Shown here: one piece after another, positions 16,016-23,839 of the stretch
Layout of the letters: the number at the start of each line of letters is the position of its first letter
Position numbering within the stretch: the stretch's first letter is position 1
NCBI GenBank assembly: GCA_038326995.1
Contig: JBBQKP010000017.1
Location: 1 to 28,233 of the forward strand
From: JBBQKP01 sp038326995
GTDB lineage: Bacteria > Planctomycetota > Phycisphaerae > Tepidisphaerales > Tepidisphaeraceae
Direction: 5' to 3'
Length of the DNA stretch: 28,233 nt
Program-made: the position numbers and the translations under genes
The notes under the pieces: generated by a model
What the model was told of the DNA's origin: nothing
Seen by the model: only the letters and a program-made list of their open reading frames with translations
Databases searched by the model: none

Positions 16016-17041
16016 TCAGGCGTCACGGTCGACGGCCTGCGCGACACGCTTGATCGACGCCATAATTTCATTGAGCACCTTCGGCGTCACGCTCTGCGCG
16101 CCGTCGGTCATCGCATGCTCAGGATCCGCATGGGCTTCGATGATCAGCCCGTCCGCACCCGCGGCCACCGAGGCCCGGCACATATCAGGCACGAGCGCGC
16201 TCTTGCCCGTGCCGTGACTCGGATCCACCACGACCGGCAAGTGCGACAGGCGATGCAGCTCGGGTACGATCGCCAGGGGCAGGGTGTTGCGAACGTAGTC
16301 CTCGAACGTGCGGATTCCGCGCTCGCAAAGAATCACCTGCTGATTGCCCGCCGCCATCACGTACTCCGCCGCCAGCAGAAACTCTTCCAAGGTCGCCGCC
16401 ATTCCGCGCTTGAGCAACACGGGCTTGTTGGTTTCGCCCAGTTTCGAAAGCAGATTAAAGTTCTGCATATTGCGGGCGCCGACCTGAAGTACATCGGCAT
16501 ATTCGACGCACGCCGCGATCTGATCAATCGACATGACTTCGGTCACGATCGCAAGGCCGGTCTGTTCACGAGCCTCAGCCAGCAGCTTCAGCCCCTCGAT
16601 GGCCATGCCCTGAAAGCTGTAAGGGTTGGTCCTGGGCTTAAACGCCCCGCCGCGAAGCGCGATCGCGCCCGATTCCTTCACCGCGTGCGCGATCTCCAGA
16701 ATCTGCGAGCGCCCTTCGACCGAGCAAGGTCCCGCGATCACGCCCACCTTCGTCCCGCCGATGATCGTGTGCGGCTTGCCCCTGAGCAGCTCGATCTGGC
16801 TGCGCTCCTTCTTCAATTCAATGCTCGCCATCTTATACGGCGCGAGAATCGGCACGACCTTCTCCACACCTCTGGCGGCCTCGATCGCGCTCTTGTCCAC
16901 GAGGCGATCATTCCCGACGCACGCAACGATCGTGCGCTCTGAACCGACAATTGTTTGGCCTTTAAGTCCCATGTCTTTTACCAGTTGACAGACGTGCTGA
17001 ATGTCTGTGTCGAGCGTATTGGGTTTCATAACGATGATCAT
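16016..17041 (-). CDS. aroF: 3-deoxy-7-phosphoheptulonate (DAHP) synthase, type I-beta with N-terminal regulatory domain
   Basis: 341 residues. First enzyme of the shikimate pathway: PEP plus erythrose-4-P to DAHP, in the cytoplasm. Residues 1 to about 70 form a ferredoxin-like regulatory domain, as in the Thermotoga enzyme, which mediates feedback control by aromatic amino acids. The barrel has VGVIAGPCSVEGRSQI, ALRGGAFKPRTNPYSFQG, LLKRGMAATLEEFLLAAEY, ILCERGIRTFE and VVVDPSHGTG, covering PEP, metal and phosphate ligands. GGAG at 17049-17052 gives a good ribosome binding site eight bases before the ATG at 17041. The terminator at 17137-17164 lies upstream, so transcription probably starts in the 95 bases between them. 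No other aromatic pathway gene is adjacent. The symbol is given for the family; aroG-type naming is equally possible. Confidence 0.92.
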   Translation of the reverse strand: MIIVMKPNTLDTDIQHVCQLVKDMGLKGQTIVGSERTIVACVGNDRLVDKSAIEAARGVEKVVPILAPYKMASIELKKERSQIELLRGKPHTIIGGTKVGVIAGPCSVEGRSQILEIAHAVKESGAIALRGGAFKPRTNPYSFQGMAIEGLKLLAEAREQTGLAIVTEVMSIDQIAACVEYADVLQVGARNMQNFNLLSKLGETNKPVLLKRGMAATLEEFLLAAEYVMAAGNQQVILCERGIRTFEDYVRNTLPLAIVPELHRLSHLPVVVDPSHGTGKSALVPDMCRASVAAGADGLIIEAHADPEHAMTDGAQSVTPKVLNEIMASIKRVAQAVDRDA

Positions 17042-17136
17042 TGGAAATCTCCGCTTGCAAATGTGTGATGTTGAATTCGCCAGTAGGACATGGGTGATGG
17101 TGGCAGGAATTGGGGTCTAAGAGCGTGAGAATAAAG

Positions 17137-17164
17137 AAAAAGCCTCGGGACTTTGTCCGAGGCT
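17137..17164 (-). terminator. Rho-independent terminator of the Gfo/Idh gene
   Basis: An 8-bp stem (17141-17148 with 17157-17164) is followed on the minus strand by a U-rich run (A-rich stretch from 17140 back to about 17131). It lies 217 bases past the stop of the 17381 gene and 96 bases before the DAHP synthase start. It could alternatively be an attenuator in the DAHP synthase leader, but no alternative pairing partner or leader peptide rich in aromatic residues was seen. Confidence 0.7.
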
Positions 17165-17380
17165 CGTCGTGGTCTATTTGACTTACGGAACGATGACTCA
17201 GGCAAAGCGTTGAATGCGGGTGGTAAAATAACCACCAAAAAAGAAGCTTTGCCAGGAGATGACGGAACGCTTTTGCATTGCTCAGCGAACAGTAACTCGC
17301 CCCACTTGATTGTCAACCAGGCCATTTTTCATCTTTGGCAGGCTCCTCGAAAACAGACCATTGTCGTCTCCCAACTTTTC

Positions 17381-18508
17381 TCACACCAATTTCGTCGGTA
17401 TCGCCGCCACGATTTGCTCGGCGATCTCGACTGCGCGAAGTCCATCCTCGAACGGAACCGGGCTCGCCCTTTTCTCCCTCGCTGCCGCCACGAACGCGTC
17501 CAGCTCCGCACGCAGCGGCTCGGTGTCATCGATGTTCAGCTCCTGAATTTCGATCAGGTCCGCGTAATTGACCTGCGAAATATCATCGATCTCGCCCGTG
17601 CGGATTTTGTCCACCACGTCTCGAATCGCCTGTAGATTTTTCCCTTTCCGAATGCAGATGCCGTACTTTTTCTGATAGTCGAGCGAGACATACGCGCTAT
17701 CTGAAAAGACGCGCAGCTTGCGTTCGGTTTTCATCGCAAGACGGGAGGCCGTCAGGTTCGCGACGCACCCGTTCGCGAAAGTGATGCGTGCGTTTGCGAC
17801 ATCCTCCGCCGCCTCGGATAACACGCGCACGCCCGTCGCTTCGACCCGCATCACCTCACTCTTCGCCAGTTGCAGAACGATGTCGATATCGTGGATCATC
17901 ATGTCCAGTACGACGCCGACATCGATCGAGCGGAACGTCAGCGGACTGATGCGAGTGACTTCGATAAAACCGGGCGAAATGCCCGAACTGTCACCCAATC
18001 CCTCGCCCAGTCCTTCGCCCGTTTCGTTTCCCAATTGTGTCAGCGCGCGAACAGCAGGGTTGAACCTCTCGATGTGGCCGACCATCGTCGTCAGGCCCGT
18101 CTCTTTTGCGATCGCGACCAGCTCGGCACAGTCCGCGCTATTGGCCGCGAGCGGCTTCTCGACCAGCACGCACACGCCCGCGCGCATCAACGCACCCGCC
18201 GCGGCGAGGTGCGCGGTGGTCGGCACCGCGACCGTCGCCACCACGACGTCCGTCATCGGCATCTCTGCCTTCAGCATTTCTTCGACGCTCACATACGCCT
18301 TGGCGCCGTAATCCCCCGCCACCGACTCTGCCGTCTCTTGGTCCGCATCAACCACCGCCACAAGCGTCACGCCCGGAATCTGCGAGTAGACCCGCGCGTG
18401 GAGCCTGCCCATCCGTCCGCAACCGACGACAATCGCAGAGATATTCATCACTGGCGCGTCCGCTGTCGCATCCGTTGTCGCATCCGTTCGCACCGCTTCA
18501 TTTGACAT
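17381..18508 (-). CDS. Gfo/Idh/MocA-family NAD(P)-dependent oxidoreductase
   Basis: About 375 residues from the ATG at 18508. The N-terminal Rossmann motif is VVGCGRMGRLHARVYSQI. EKPLAAN, the near-universal EKP of the family, follows, and then VGHIERFNPAVRAL, like the MviM/UDP-sugar 3-dehydrogenase branch. VVLDMMIHDIDIVLQL carries the catalytic-site histidine and aspartate. Starts at 18664, 18508 and 18448 are all open. The Rossmann strand begins right after 18448; the 18508 start adds a 20-residue Thr/Asp/Ala repeat. A Gly/Glu-rich insert (EGLGEGLGDSSG) lies near residue 175. It is divergent from the BMC operon across about 240 bp and may share its control region. A role in sugar metabolism is plausible; the substrate is unknown. 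Confidence 0.82.
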   Translation of the reverse strand: MSNEAVRTDATTDATADAPVMNISAIVVGCGRMGRLHARVYSQIPGVTLVAVVDADQETAESVAGDYGAKAYVSVEEMLKAEMPMTDVVVATVAVPTTAHLAAAGALMRAGVCVLVEKPLAANSADCAELVAIAKETGLTTMVGHIERFNPAVRALTQLGNETGEGLGEGLGDSSGISPGFIEVTRISPLTFRSIDVGVVLDMMIHDIDIVLQLAKSEVMRVEATGVRVLSEAAEDVANARITFANGCVANLTASRLAMKTERKLRVFSDSAYVSLDYQKKYGICIRKGKNLQAIRDVVDKIRTGEIDDISQVNYADLIEIQELNIDDTEPLRAELDAFVAAAREKRASPVPFEDGLRAVEIAEQIVAAIPTKLV

Positions 18509-18690
18509 GGCCGCATCATAGCGCGGCGAGTGCCGATTCCTAGCTGATCCACCGCCAGATCGTCTCACGCGATCACTCCTACGTTTCGCGAGCAAGTCGC
18601 CTACGCGTGCATGAATATCCGCGACAGACCGAAAATTCGTCATGCCGACCGATAATTCAGTCATTATCTACCACCAGATTTCGCATCAAC

Positions 18691-18726
18691 TGTCAAATTC
18701 TATCATAAAGACTTGACTTTCTATCA
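18691..18726. promoter_or_regulatory. Candidate operator/promoter region of the BMC operon: TTCTATCA direct repeat
   Basis: TTCTATCA occurs at 18698-18705 and 18719-18726, 21 bp apart (two helical turns) and in the same orientation, inside longer similar blocks (TGTCAAATTCTATCATAA and TTGACTTTCTATCACAA). A TTGACT at 18713-18718 overlaps the second block. A TTGACA reads on the minus strand at 18696-18691, towards the Gfo/Idh gene. DeoR-family repressors are known to bind spaced direct repeats containing TTTC-like cores. The DeoR-family gene of this locus is the natural candidate; that link is inference. No good -10 was found at 17 bp. Confidence 0.45.
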
Positions 18727-18746
18727 CAACCTGTCAGACTCCTGAC

Positions 18747-19469
18747 GTGACCTCGACCAGCACCCTTTCATCGCACAAGCCTTCCCGGGCAGAGGTTGAA
18801 GGCCTTGTTCGGCAAGTCCTCAACGAAAAGCTCAGCCGCGCCAGGAGTTCCTCTCCCGCATCAGGCCTCTCCAATTCCCTCTCTAGTCCCCTGCCGAATC
18901 CGCTCGTCGTCAACGTCTCCGCCCGTCACATCCACGTGACCCAGGCCGACCTCGAACGACTCTTCGGCCCGGGCTCGAAACTCACCAAGCTCAAAGACCT
19001 CTACCAGGCCGGCGAATTCGCCAGCGAGCAGGTCGTCACCGTCGTCGGCCCGCGACAGCGCATCATCCCTAACGTCCGCATCTTGGGCCCTTGCCGCAAT
19101 TACACACAGGTCGAACTCTCCTACACCGACGGCGTGTATCTCGGCCTTGATCTTCCCCTGCGAATCAGCGGCAACCACCAAGGCACGCCCGGCATCACGC
19201 TCCTGGGCCCGGCCGGTTCGATCACGCTCGAAAAAGGCGTCATCCGCGCACAGCGACACGTGCACATGTCGCAGGCCGACATGACGCACTTCAACGTTCG
19301 CGACGGCGAGCGAATGAAGCTCAAAATCGAAGGCCCGTGCGGAATCACCTTCGACAATCTCGTCGTGCGGCACCACCCCAAAGTCATCCTCGAAATTCAC
19401 ATCGATACCGACGAAGCCAACGCCGCCGACCTCGAATCCGCAACCCGACTCGAACTGACCAAATTCTAA
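18747..19469 (+). CDS. pduL: PduL-type phosphotransacylase, BMC-associated
   Basis: 240 residues from a GTG start; no ATG lies upstream in frame before the operator region. PduL exchanges CoA for phosphate on an acyl group, here probably lactyl- or propionyl-CoA to the acyl phosphate, inside the compartment. Two PTAC half-domains are visible, with the zinc-binding histidines of this family: VSARHIHVTQADL (His61, His63), AQRHVHMSQADM (His171, His173) and LEIHIDTDEAN (His218). Residues 12-30 (PSRAEVEGLVRQVLNEKLS) form an amphipathic helix, then a Ser/Pro linker to about 52. This is the layout of an encapsulation peptide that targets cargo to the shell. First gene of the BMC operon. Confidence 0.93.
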   Translation: MTSTSTLSSHKPSRAEVEGLVRQVLNEKLSRARSSSPASGLSNSLSSPLPNPLVVNVSARHIHVTQADLERLFGPGSKLTKLKDLYQAGEFASEQVVTVVGPRQRIIPNVRILGPCRNYTQVELSYTDGVYLGLDLPLRISGNHQGTPGITLLGPAGSITLEKGVIRAQRHVHMSQADMTHFNVRDGERMKLKIEGPCGITFDNLVVRHHPKVILEIHIDTDEANAADLESATRLELTKF

Positions 19470-19533
19470 CTTACTCAATTAATTTTTCGACACCCTTTCG
19501 TCTTCACTCGCATCCTTACAAGGACAAACTCAC

Positions 19534-19827
19534 ATGGCCAGCCAAGCACTCGGAATTCTCGAAACACGCGGTCTCGTCGCCCTCATCGAAGGAACCGACG
19601 CCATGCTCAAATCCGCGAACGTCCAGATGATCGGCTACGACAAGGCCGGCAGCGGCCTGGTCAGTGCGTTCATCTCGGGCGATGTCGCCGCGGTGAAGGC
19701 CGCCATGGACTCCGGCGCAGAAGCCGCGGGCCGCGTCGGCGAGGTCGTCGCCGTCCACGTCATCCCGCGCCCGCACGACGAACTCTCCGACATGCTTCCC
19801 AAGAAGCCCGTCGCTTCTAAAAAGTAA
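19534..19827 (+). CDS. BMC-H shell protein 1 (Pfam BMC, hexamer)
   Basis: 97 residues, single BMC domain: MASQALGILETRGLVALIEG, then DAMLKSANV, and SGDVAAVKAAMDSGAEAA. These are the hallmarks of the hexameric facet protein of bacterial microcompartments. The pore-loop stretch reads KAGSGLV. A ten-residue tail (PKKPVASKK) extends beyond the usual end, rich in Lys. AAGGA at 19520-19524 gives a ribosome binding site nine bases before the ATG. It is the first of three BMC-H paralogues of this operon, alike in the core but different at the pore loop. Confidence 0.96.
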   Translation: MASQALGILETRGLVALIEGTDAMLKSANVQMIGYDKAGSGLVSAFISGDVAAVKAAMDSGAEAAGRVGEVVAVHVIPRPHDELSDMLPKKPVASKK

Positions 19828-19887
19828 TACTTCTTCAACGCACTTTTTTCTTTCTCCCGCACCTCAAATCTCAACAGAAAAAAAACC

Positions 19888-20157
19888 ATGAGCCAGGCAA
19901 TCGGACTAATCGAAGTAAAAGGCTGGGTCGGCGTCGTCGAAGCGACTGACGCCATGCTCAAATCCGCCGACGTTCAGATCGTCAAGACGATCGAGATCGG
20001 CGGCGCATATGTCACCACCATCGTCACCGGCGATGTCGGCAGTGTGAAGGCCGCCGTCGATGCGGGCTCCGCCGCCGCACAAAAAGTCGGCACGCTGATC
20101 GCATCACACGTCATTGCGCGCCCGCACTCCGACCTCCTGGCCGGGTTCTCCGCGTAA
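19888..20157 (+). CDS. BMC-H shell protein 2
   Basis: 89 residues, one BMC domain: MSQAIGLIEVKGWVGVVEAT, DAMLKSADVQ, TGDVGSVKAAVDAGSAAA. The pore loop reads EIGGAYVTT, different from GSG in paralogue 1 and GNG in paralogue 3, so its hexamer should pass different molecules or be gated differently. It starts 60 bases after paralogue 1, behind a pyrimidine-rich then A-rich spacer with no clear Shine-Dalgarno. The acetate-kinase-like gene starts 52 bases after its stop. Confidence 0.96.
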   Translation: MSQAIGLIEVKGWVGVVEATDAMLKSADVQIVKTIEIGGAYVTTIVTGDVGSVKAAVDAGSAAAQKVGTLIASHVIARPHSDLLAGFSA

Positions 20158-20209
20158 GGTTCCCCCGCAAGGTGTTTGCCTCTGCACTTTCAGCGCTCCT
20201 CCACTTCGC

Positions 20210-21349
20210 GTGAACGTACTCGTCGCCAACCTCGGCAGCACCTCCTTCAAGTTCAAGGTCCTCGACTCGGACAAGAATTTTACGGAGATCGCCAAGGGCA
20301 GCTTCGAGCGAATCGGCCAGACTGAAACCCAGACCGGCATAAATTTTTCTGATCACGCCCACGTCATCAGTCACATTCTGCCCAACCTGCCGCGAATCGA
20401 CGCGATCGGTTTCAAGGCCGTCCACGGCGGGCCGATCAGCGGCGCAGTCCGCGTCACACAGCACGTCCTGGACACCATGCAGGAATTCGCAGACGTCGCC
20501 CCGGCCCACAACCCGCCCTACATCAGCGCGATGAAGGCGTTCGCCGAAAAACTTCCCGACGTGCCGCAAGTCGCCGCGTTCGAAACCGCTTTTCACCAGA
20601 CCATTCCACTCGCCCGACAAATCTTCGCAGTGCCTTACGAGTGGTTCGAGAAGTTTGGAATTCGCCGATACGGCTTCCACGGCGCCTCGCACCGCTACAT
20701 CGCGGGCCGCGCTCATGAACTCGCCCCGGCCACCCGTCGAGTCATCAGTTGTCACCTGGGCGGTTCGTCATCCGTCACCGGCATCGTCGATCAGAAAAGC
20801 GTCTACAACAGCTTTGGCATGACCGCACAGACCGGCGTGATGCACAACAATCGCGTCGGCGATTTCGACACGTTCGCCCTGCTTAAACTCCTCGCATCGG
20901 GCATGCAGCTCGATCACATTTTCCAGACGCTGGGAAAAAAATCCGGCCTGCTCGGCATCTCGGGCGTATCGAACGACATGCGAGACATCGAGATCGCCGC
21001 CGCCAATGACAACGACCAGAATTACACGCGCGCAAGACTCGCGATCGACGCATTCATAGAAGACGTTCGCCGCCACATCGGCGCGGCAATGGTCGCGTGC
21101 GGCGGATGCGATCTCCTGGCCTTCACCGCGGGCATCGGCGAGAACGGCGCTGCGATTCGACAGCTCATCTGCCGCGATCTCGCCTTCGCTGGAATCGTCC
21201 TGGACGAAAGACTCAATGCCACACGCGGCAAAGAATTCCGCATCAACGCCGACTCATCCCGCGCCCAGATCTGGATCATGCCGACCAACGAAGAGCTCGT
21301 CGTCGCGCAACAAACCGTTCAAGTTCTCAGTGCTGAAATAACTGCCTAA
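20210..21349 (+). CDS. ackA: Acetate/propionate-family kinase, BMC-associated
   Basis: 379 residues from a GTG at 20210. The frame extends back to 20114 but would overlap the upstream shell gene and add foreign sequence; VNVLVANLGSTSFKFKV is the acetate-kinase N-terminus. It transfers phosphate from an acyl phosphate to ADP and would complete the aldehyde-to-acid route after PduL. Conserved pieces: FKAVHGG, PAHNPPYI, FETAFHQTIP, RRYGFHGASHRYI, CHLGGSSSV, GISGVSNDMRDI, FTAGIGENGA. The second family signature is changed: where classical enzymes have DTSMG-x-TPLEG, this reads YNSFGMTAQTG, and GTRSGDIDP is NNRVGDFDT, though the arginine is kept. The substrate may therefore be lactyl or propionyl phosphate rather than acetyl phosphate; that is inference. 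Confidence 0.9.
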   Translation: MNVLVANLGSTSFKFKVLDSDKNFTEIAKGSFERIGQTETQTGINFSDHAHVISHILPNLPRIDAIGFKAVHGGPISGAVRVTQHVLDTMQEFADVAPAHNPPYISAMKAFAEKLPDVPQVAAFETAFHQTIPLARQIFAVPYEWFEKFGIRRYGFHGASHRYIAGRAHELAPATRRVISCHLGGSSSVTGIVDQKSVYNSFGMTAQTGVMHNNRVGDFDTFALLKLLASGMQLDHIFQTLGKKSGLLGISGVSNDMRDIEIAAANDNDQNYTRARLAIDAFIEDVRRHIGAAMVACGGCDLLAFTAGIGENGAAIRQLICRDLAFAGIVLDERLNATRGKEFRINADSSRAQIWIMPTNEELVVAQQTVQVLSAEITA

Positions 21350-21390
21350 TCAACTTCTGTTTTCCTCTTCTTACCAACCACGAGACCACC

Positions 21391-21651
21391 ATGAGCCAAG
21401 CCATCGGACTAATCGAAACCAAGGGAATCGCCGCCGCCGTCGAAGCACTCGATGCCGCACTTAAAAGTGCGAACGTCACGTTCGTCGATAAGCACAAGGT
21501 CGGCAACGGACTGGTCGCCATCACCGTTCGCGGCGACGTCGCTGCCGTTCGCGCCGCGGTCGATGCGGGTGCCGAAGCCGCCGGCAAGATCGGCGAAGTC
21601 GTCAGCGTGCACGTCATCGCACGCCCGCACGCCGACATCGCGAAGATGTAA
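21391..21651 (+). CDS. BMC-H shell protein 3
   Basis: 86 residues, one BMC domain: MSQAIGLIETKGIAAAVEAL, DAALKSANVTFV, RGDVAAVRAAVDAGAEAA, ending VHVIARPHADIAKM. The pore loop reads KVGNGLV. It starts 42 bases after the kinase stop. The DNA differs clearly from the other two BMC-H genes, so this is not a recent duplication. Such a third BMC-H is an addition to the two that I recall for the best-studied planctomycete locus. Confidence 0.96.
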   Translation: MSQAIGLIETKGIAAAVEALDAALKSANVTFVDKHKVGNGLVAITVRGDVAAVRAAVDAGAEAAGKIGEVVSVHVIARPHADIAKM

Positions 21652-21714
21652 TGCGAATGACTGCTTCGATTCGCTTTGCCTGTTCAAACTGGATCTTCAC
21701 TTTTCCACTCAATC

Positions 21715-22083
21715 ATGTTCCTCGCACGCGTCACCGGAACCGTCGTCTGCACCGCAAAGGACAAAAGCCTTAGCGGGCAGCGGCTATTCATCGTCGAGCC
21801 GCTTTGCGTCACCTACGACGACAAGAAACGGCCCAAGGAACTCGGCAATACGGGCCGCGCGATCGTCGCACTCGACAGCGTCGGCTGCGGCGAGGGGCAG
21901 ATCGTTCTCGTCGTTCAGGGCAGCAGCGCTCGCATGACCGAAAGCACCGCCAAGCTCCCGGCCGACGCGCTGGTCATCGGCATCGTCGACACCGCAACCT
22001 ACGCCGGCAAAACACTGGTGAGCAATACACTGGTGGACAATACACTGGCCGGCAATACACCCGCTAAACCGGCTAAGTCATGA
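21715..22083 (+). CDS. BMC-P shell vertex protein 1 (EutN/CcmL family)
   Basis: 122 residues from the ATG at 21715, which begins MFLARVTGTVVCTAKDKSL as the family does; the frame upstream to 21676 has only a TTG. Pentameric caps of microcompartment vertices. LFIVEPLCV, ALDSVGCGEGQIVLVVQGSSAR and LPADALVIGIVDT are the conserved EutN/CcmL strands. The last 20 or so residues are a tail with three repeats around SNTL, DNTL and GNTP, from a 15-bp tandem DNA repeat at about 22017-22061. The stop overlaps the aldehyde dehydrogenase start as ATGA, so translation is coupled. Confidence 0.94.
   Translation: MFLARVTGTVVCTAKDKSLSGQRLFIVEPLCVTYDDKKRPKELGNTGRAIVALDSVGCGEGQIVLVVQGSSARMTESTAKLPADALVIGIVDTATYAGKTLVSNTLVDNTLAGNTPAKPAKS
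22017..22061 (+). repeat. 15-bp tandem repeat in the BMC-P 1 tail
   Basis: Three imperfect 15-bp units with the core AATACACTGG encode SNTLV, DNTLA and GNTPA at the C-terminus of the first BMC-P protein. The copies keep frame, so expansion or loss would lengthen or shorten the tail without a frameshift. Confidence 0.7.
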
Positions 22084-23522
22084 ACGCACAACTCACACCA
22101 CAACTCACACAGGATGTCGTCGGCGAAGTGCTGCGACGACTCGGCAACCGCGCCGCGCCCGCTTCGAGCCAGCCGACTTCAAAACCTAATACAACGTCCG
22201 GCCGGTTCGGCGTGCATGCCAGCGTCAACGACGCCGTCGCAGCCTCCGTCGAAGCACAGAATAAACTTCTGCGGCTCACCCTCTCAGATCGCGATGCGAT
22301 CATCCGCATCTTCAAGGACACTTCATTCGCACGCTCGGCCGAATGGGGAAAGCTCGAACTCGAAGAAACCAGGATCGGCCGACTCGATCACAAGATCGAA
22401 AAGCTCACCATGCTTCGCGGCATTCCAGGAATCGAGTTTCTCCGAACCGACGCGTTCTCCGGCTCCAACGGAATCGGCCTGGATGAGTTCGCGCCCTTCG
22501 GCGTCATCGGCGCAATCACCCCCGTGACTCACTCCATCCCCACGCTCACCGCCAATGCGATCAGCATGATCGCCTCGGGAAACTCGGTGGTGTTCAACGC
22601 CCACCCGGGCGGAGTGAACTGCGCTGCAGTCGCCGTCACAGAATACAACCGCCAGATCGCCGAGAAGTTCGGCATCGAACATCTGCTGGGCCTGATCGTT
22701 CCTTCGACTTTGGAATCTGCAGAGCAACTTTTCGCGCATCGCGACGTGTCGCTGCTGGTCGTCACGGGCGGCCCGGCCGTTGCTCGCGCCGCGCTGGCCG
22801 CGCGAACCCGCGCGATCGTGGCTGGCCCCGGCAATCCGCCAGTCGTCGTCGACGAAACCGCGTGCCTTCAAAACGCCGCGCGATGCATCGTGCGCGGCGC
22901 CGCTTACGACAACAATCTCCTGTGCATCGGCGAGAAGCAGGTCTTCGTCGTCGAATCTGTTTTCGATGCGCTGGTCGAGCAGTTCAAGAAAAACAAAGCG
23001 CACATGCTTACGCCCGCGCAGGTCGACGCTCTGACCAAAGCCGCCATGCCGATCGACCCCAAGGACGGCAAACCGCACGCGGCCAAGGGCTTCATCGGCA
23101 AGGACCCGCGGACGCTCGCCGCCGCCGCAAACGCGATGATCGCCGCCGACGTCGAACTGCTGATCGGCGAGACGGATGCGAGTCATCCGTTCGTGCATGT
23201 CGAACAGATGATGCCGTTCGTGCCGCTGGTCAGGTGTAAAAATGTGAACGAGGCGATCGACCGCGCGATCGAAAGCGAGCACGGCTACCGGCACACCGCG
23301 ATCATCCACAGCCGAAATCTCGACACCATCACGACGTTCGCACGGCGCGCGGGCACGACCATCTTCGTCGCCAACGGGCCGAGCGTCGCGGGCCTGGGCA
23401 ATGGCGGCGAAGGGTACGGAAGTTTTTCGATCGCCACGCCGACCGGCGAAGGAATCACCACACCGCTCACGTTCACAAGGTCTCGCCGAATCACAATCAC
23501 CAATTCACTGCGAACGATCTAA
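22080..23522 (+). CDS. pduP: CoA-acylating aldehyde dehydrogenase, PduP/EutE-like, BMC cargo
   Basis: 480 residues. Oxidises an aldehyde to acyl-CoA with NAD+, here probably L-lactaldehyde to lactyl-CoA in the lumen. FAPFGVIGAITPVTHSIPT (from about residue 137) and NSVVFNAHPGG mark the cofactor region. The catalytic cysteine is Cys282 in YDNNLLCIGEKQVFV. PSVAGLGNGGEGYGSFSIAT and the TFTRSRRIT ending are typical of PduP/EutE. Residues 2-23 (LTPQLTQDVVGEVLRRLG) form an amphipathic helix followed by a Pro/Ser linker to about 42, the form of an N-terminal encapsulation peptide. It overlaps the BMC-P 1 stop. The long minus-strand frame opposite (22323-23309) is a shadow. The symbol is by family, not proven orthology. 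Confidence 0.93.
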   Translation: MNAQLTPQLTQDVVGEVLRRLGNRAAPASSQPTSKPNTTSGRFGVHASVNDAVAASVEAQNKLLRLTLSDRDAIIRIFKDTSFARSAEWGKLELEETRIGRLDHKIEKLTMLRGIPGIEFLRTDAFSGSNGIGLDEFAPFGVIGAITPVTHSIPTLTANAISMIASGNSVVFNAHPGGVNCAAVAVTEYNRQIAEKFGIEHLLGLIVPSTLESAEQLFAHRDVSLLVVTGGPAVARAALAARTRAIVAGPGNPPVVVDETACLQNAARCIVRGAAYDNNLLCIGEKQVFVVESVFDALVEQFKKNKAHMLTPAQVDALTKAAMPIDPKDGKPHAAKGFIGKDPRTLAAAANAMIAADVELLIGETDASHPFVHVEQMMPFVPLVRCKNVNEAIDRAIESEHGYRHTAIIHSRNLDTITTFARRAGTTIFVANGPSVAGLGNGGEGYGSFSIATPTGEGITTPLTFTRSRRITITNSLRTI

Positions 23523-23544
23523 ACAGTCCGGCGGAAACTTCACC

Positions 23545-23802
23545 ATGCTTCTCGGCACTGTCATCGGCCACGCTACCGCAACCGTCAAGCACGCATCGCT
23601 CGAAGGGTGCAAGCTGCTGATCGTGCAGCCGCTCGACATCCATCGGCGAGCCCTGGGCGACCCGATTCTCGCGGTCGACTTGATCGGCGCTGGCGCGGGA
23701 ACAAACGTCGTTCTCAACAGCGACGGCAAGCACGCTCGCCAGCTCGTAAACAATCCGAAGAGCCCGGTTCGCTACTTCGTTTGCGGACTCATCGATCAGT
23801 AA
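23545..23802 (+). CDS. BMC-P shell vertex protein 2 (EutN/CcmL family)
   Basis: 85 residues, the compact size for EutN/CcmL. It begins MLLGTVIGHATATVKHASLE at 23545; the frame further upstream overlaps the dehydrogenase gene and is not used. LLIVQPLDI, ILAVDLIGAGAGTNVVLNSD, SPVRYFVCGLID show the conserved strands and the GAGxG loop. It lies 22 bases after the dehydrogenase stop. A short AT-rich gap of 37 bases separates it from the RpiB-like gene. Confidence 0.94.
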   Translation: MLLGTVIGHATATVKHASLEGCKLLIVQPLDIHRRALGDPILAVDLIGAGAGTNVVLNSDGKHARQLVNNPKSPVRYFVCGLIDQ

Positions 23803-23839
23803 TGGATGAGTAATCGACGAATAATAAATTGATCAACAC

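Noticed and set aside
17042..17164. Attenuator or leader peptide in front of DAHP synthase
   Set aside because: The hairpin lacks an alternative pairing partner and no leader ORF with Trp, Phe or Tyr codons is seen; it is better explained as the terminator of the upstream gene.
22323..23309. 328-residue minus-strand ORF opposite the aldehyde dehydrogenase
   Set aside because: It mirrors a well-supported gene, has an Arg/His/Asp-rich composition without any family motif, and follows from the GC-rich codon pattern of the real strand.
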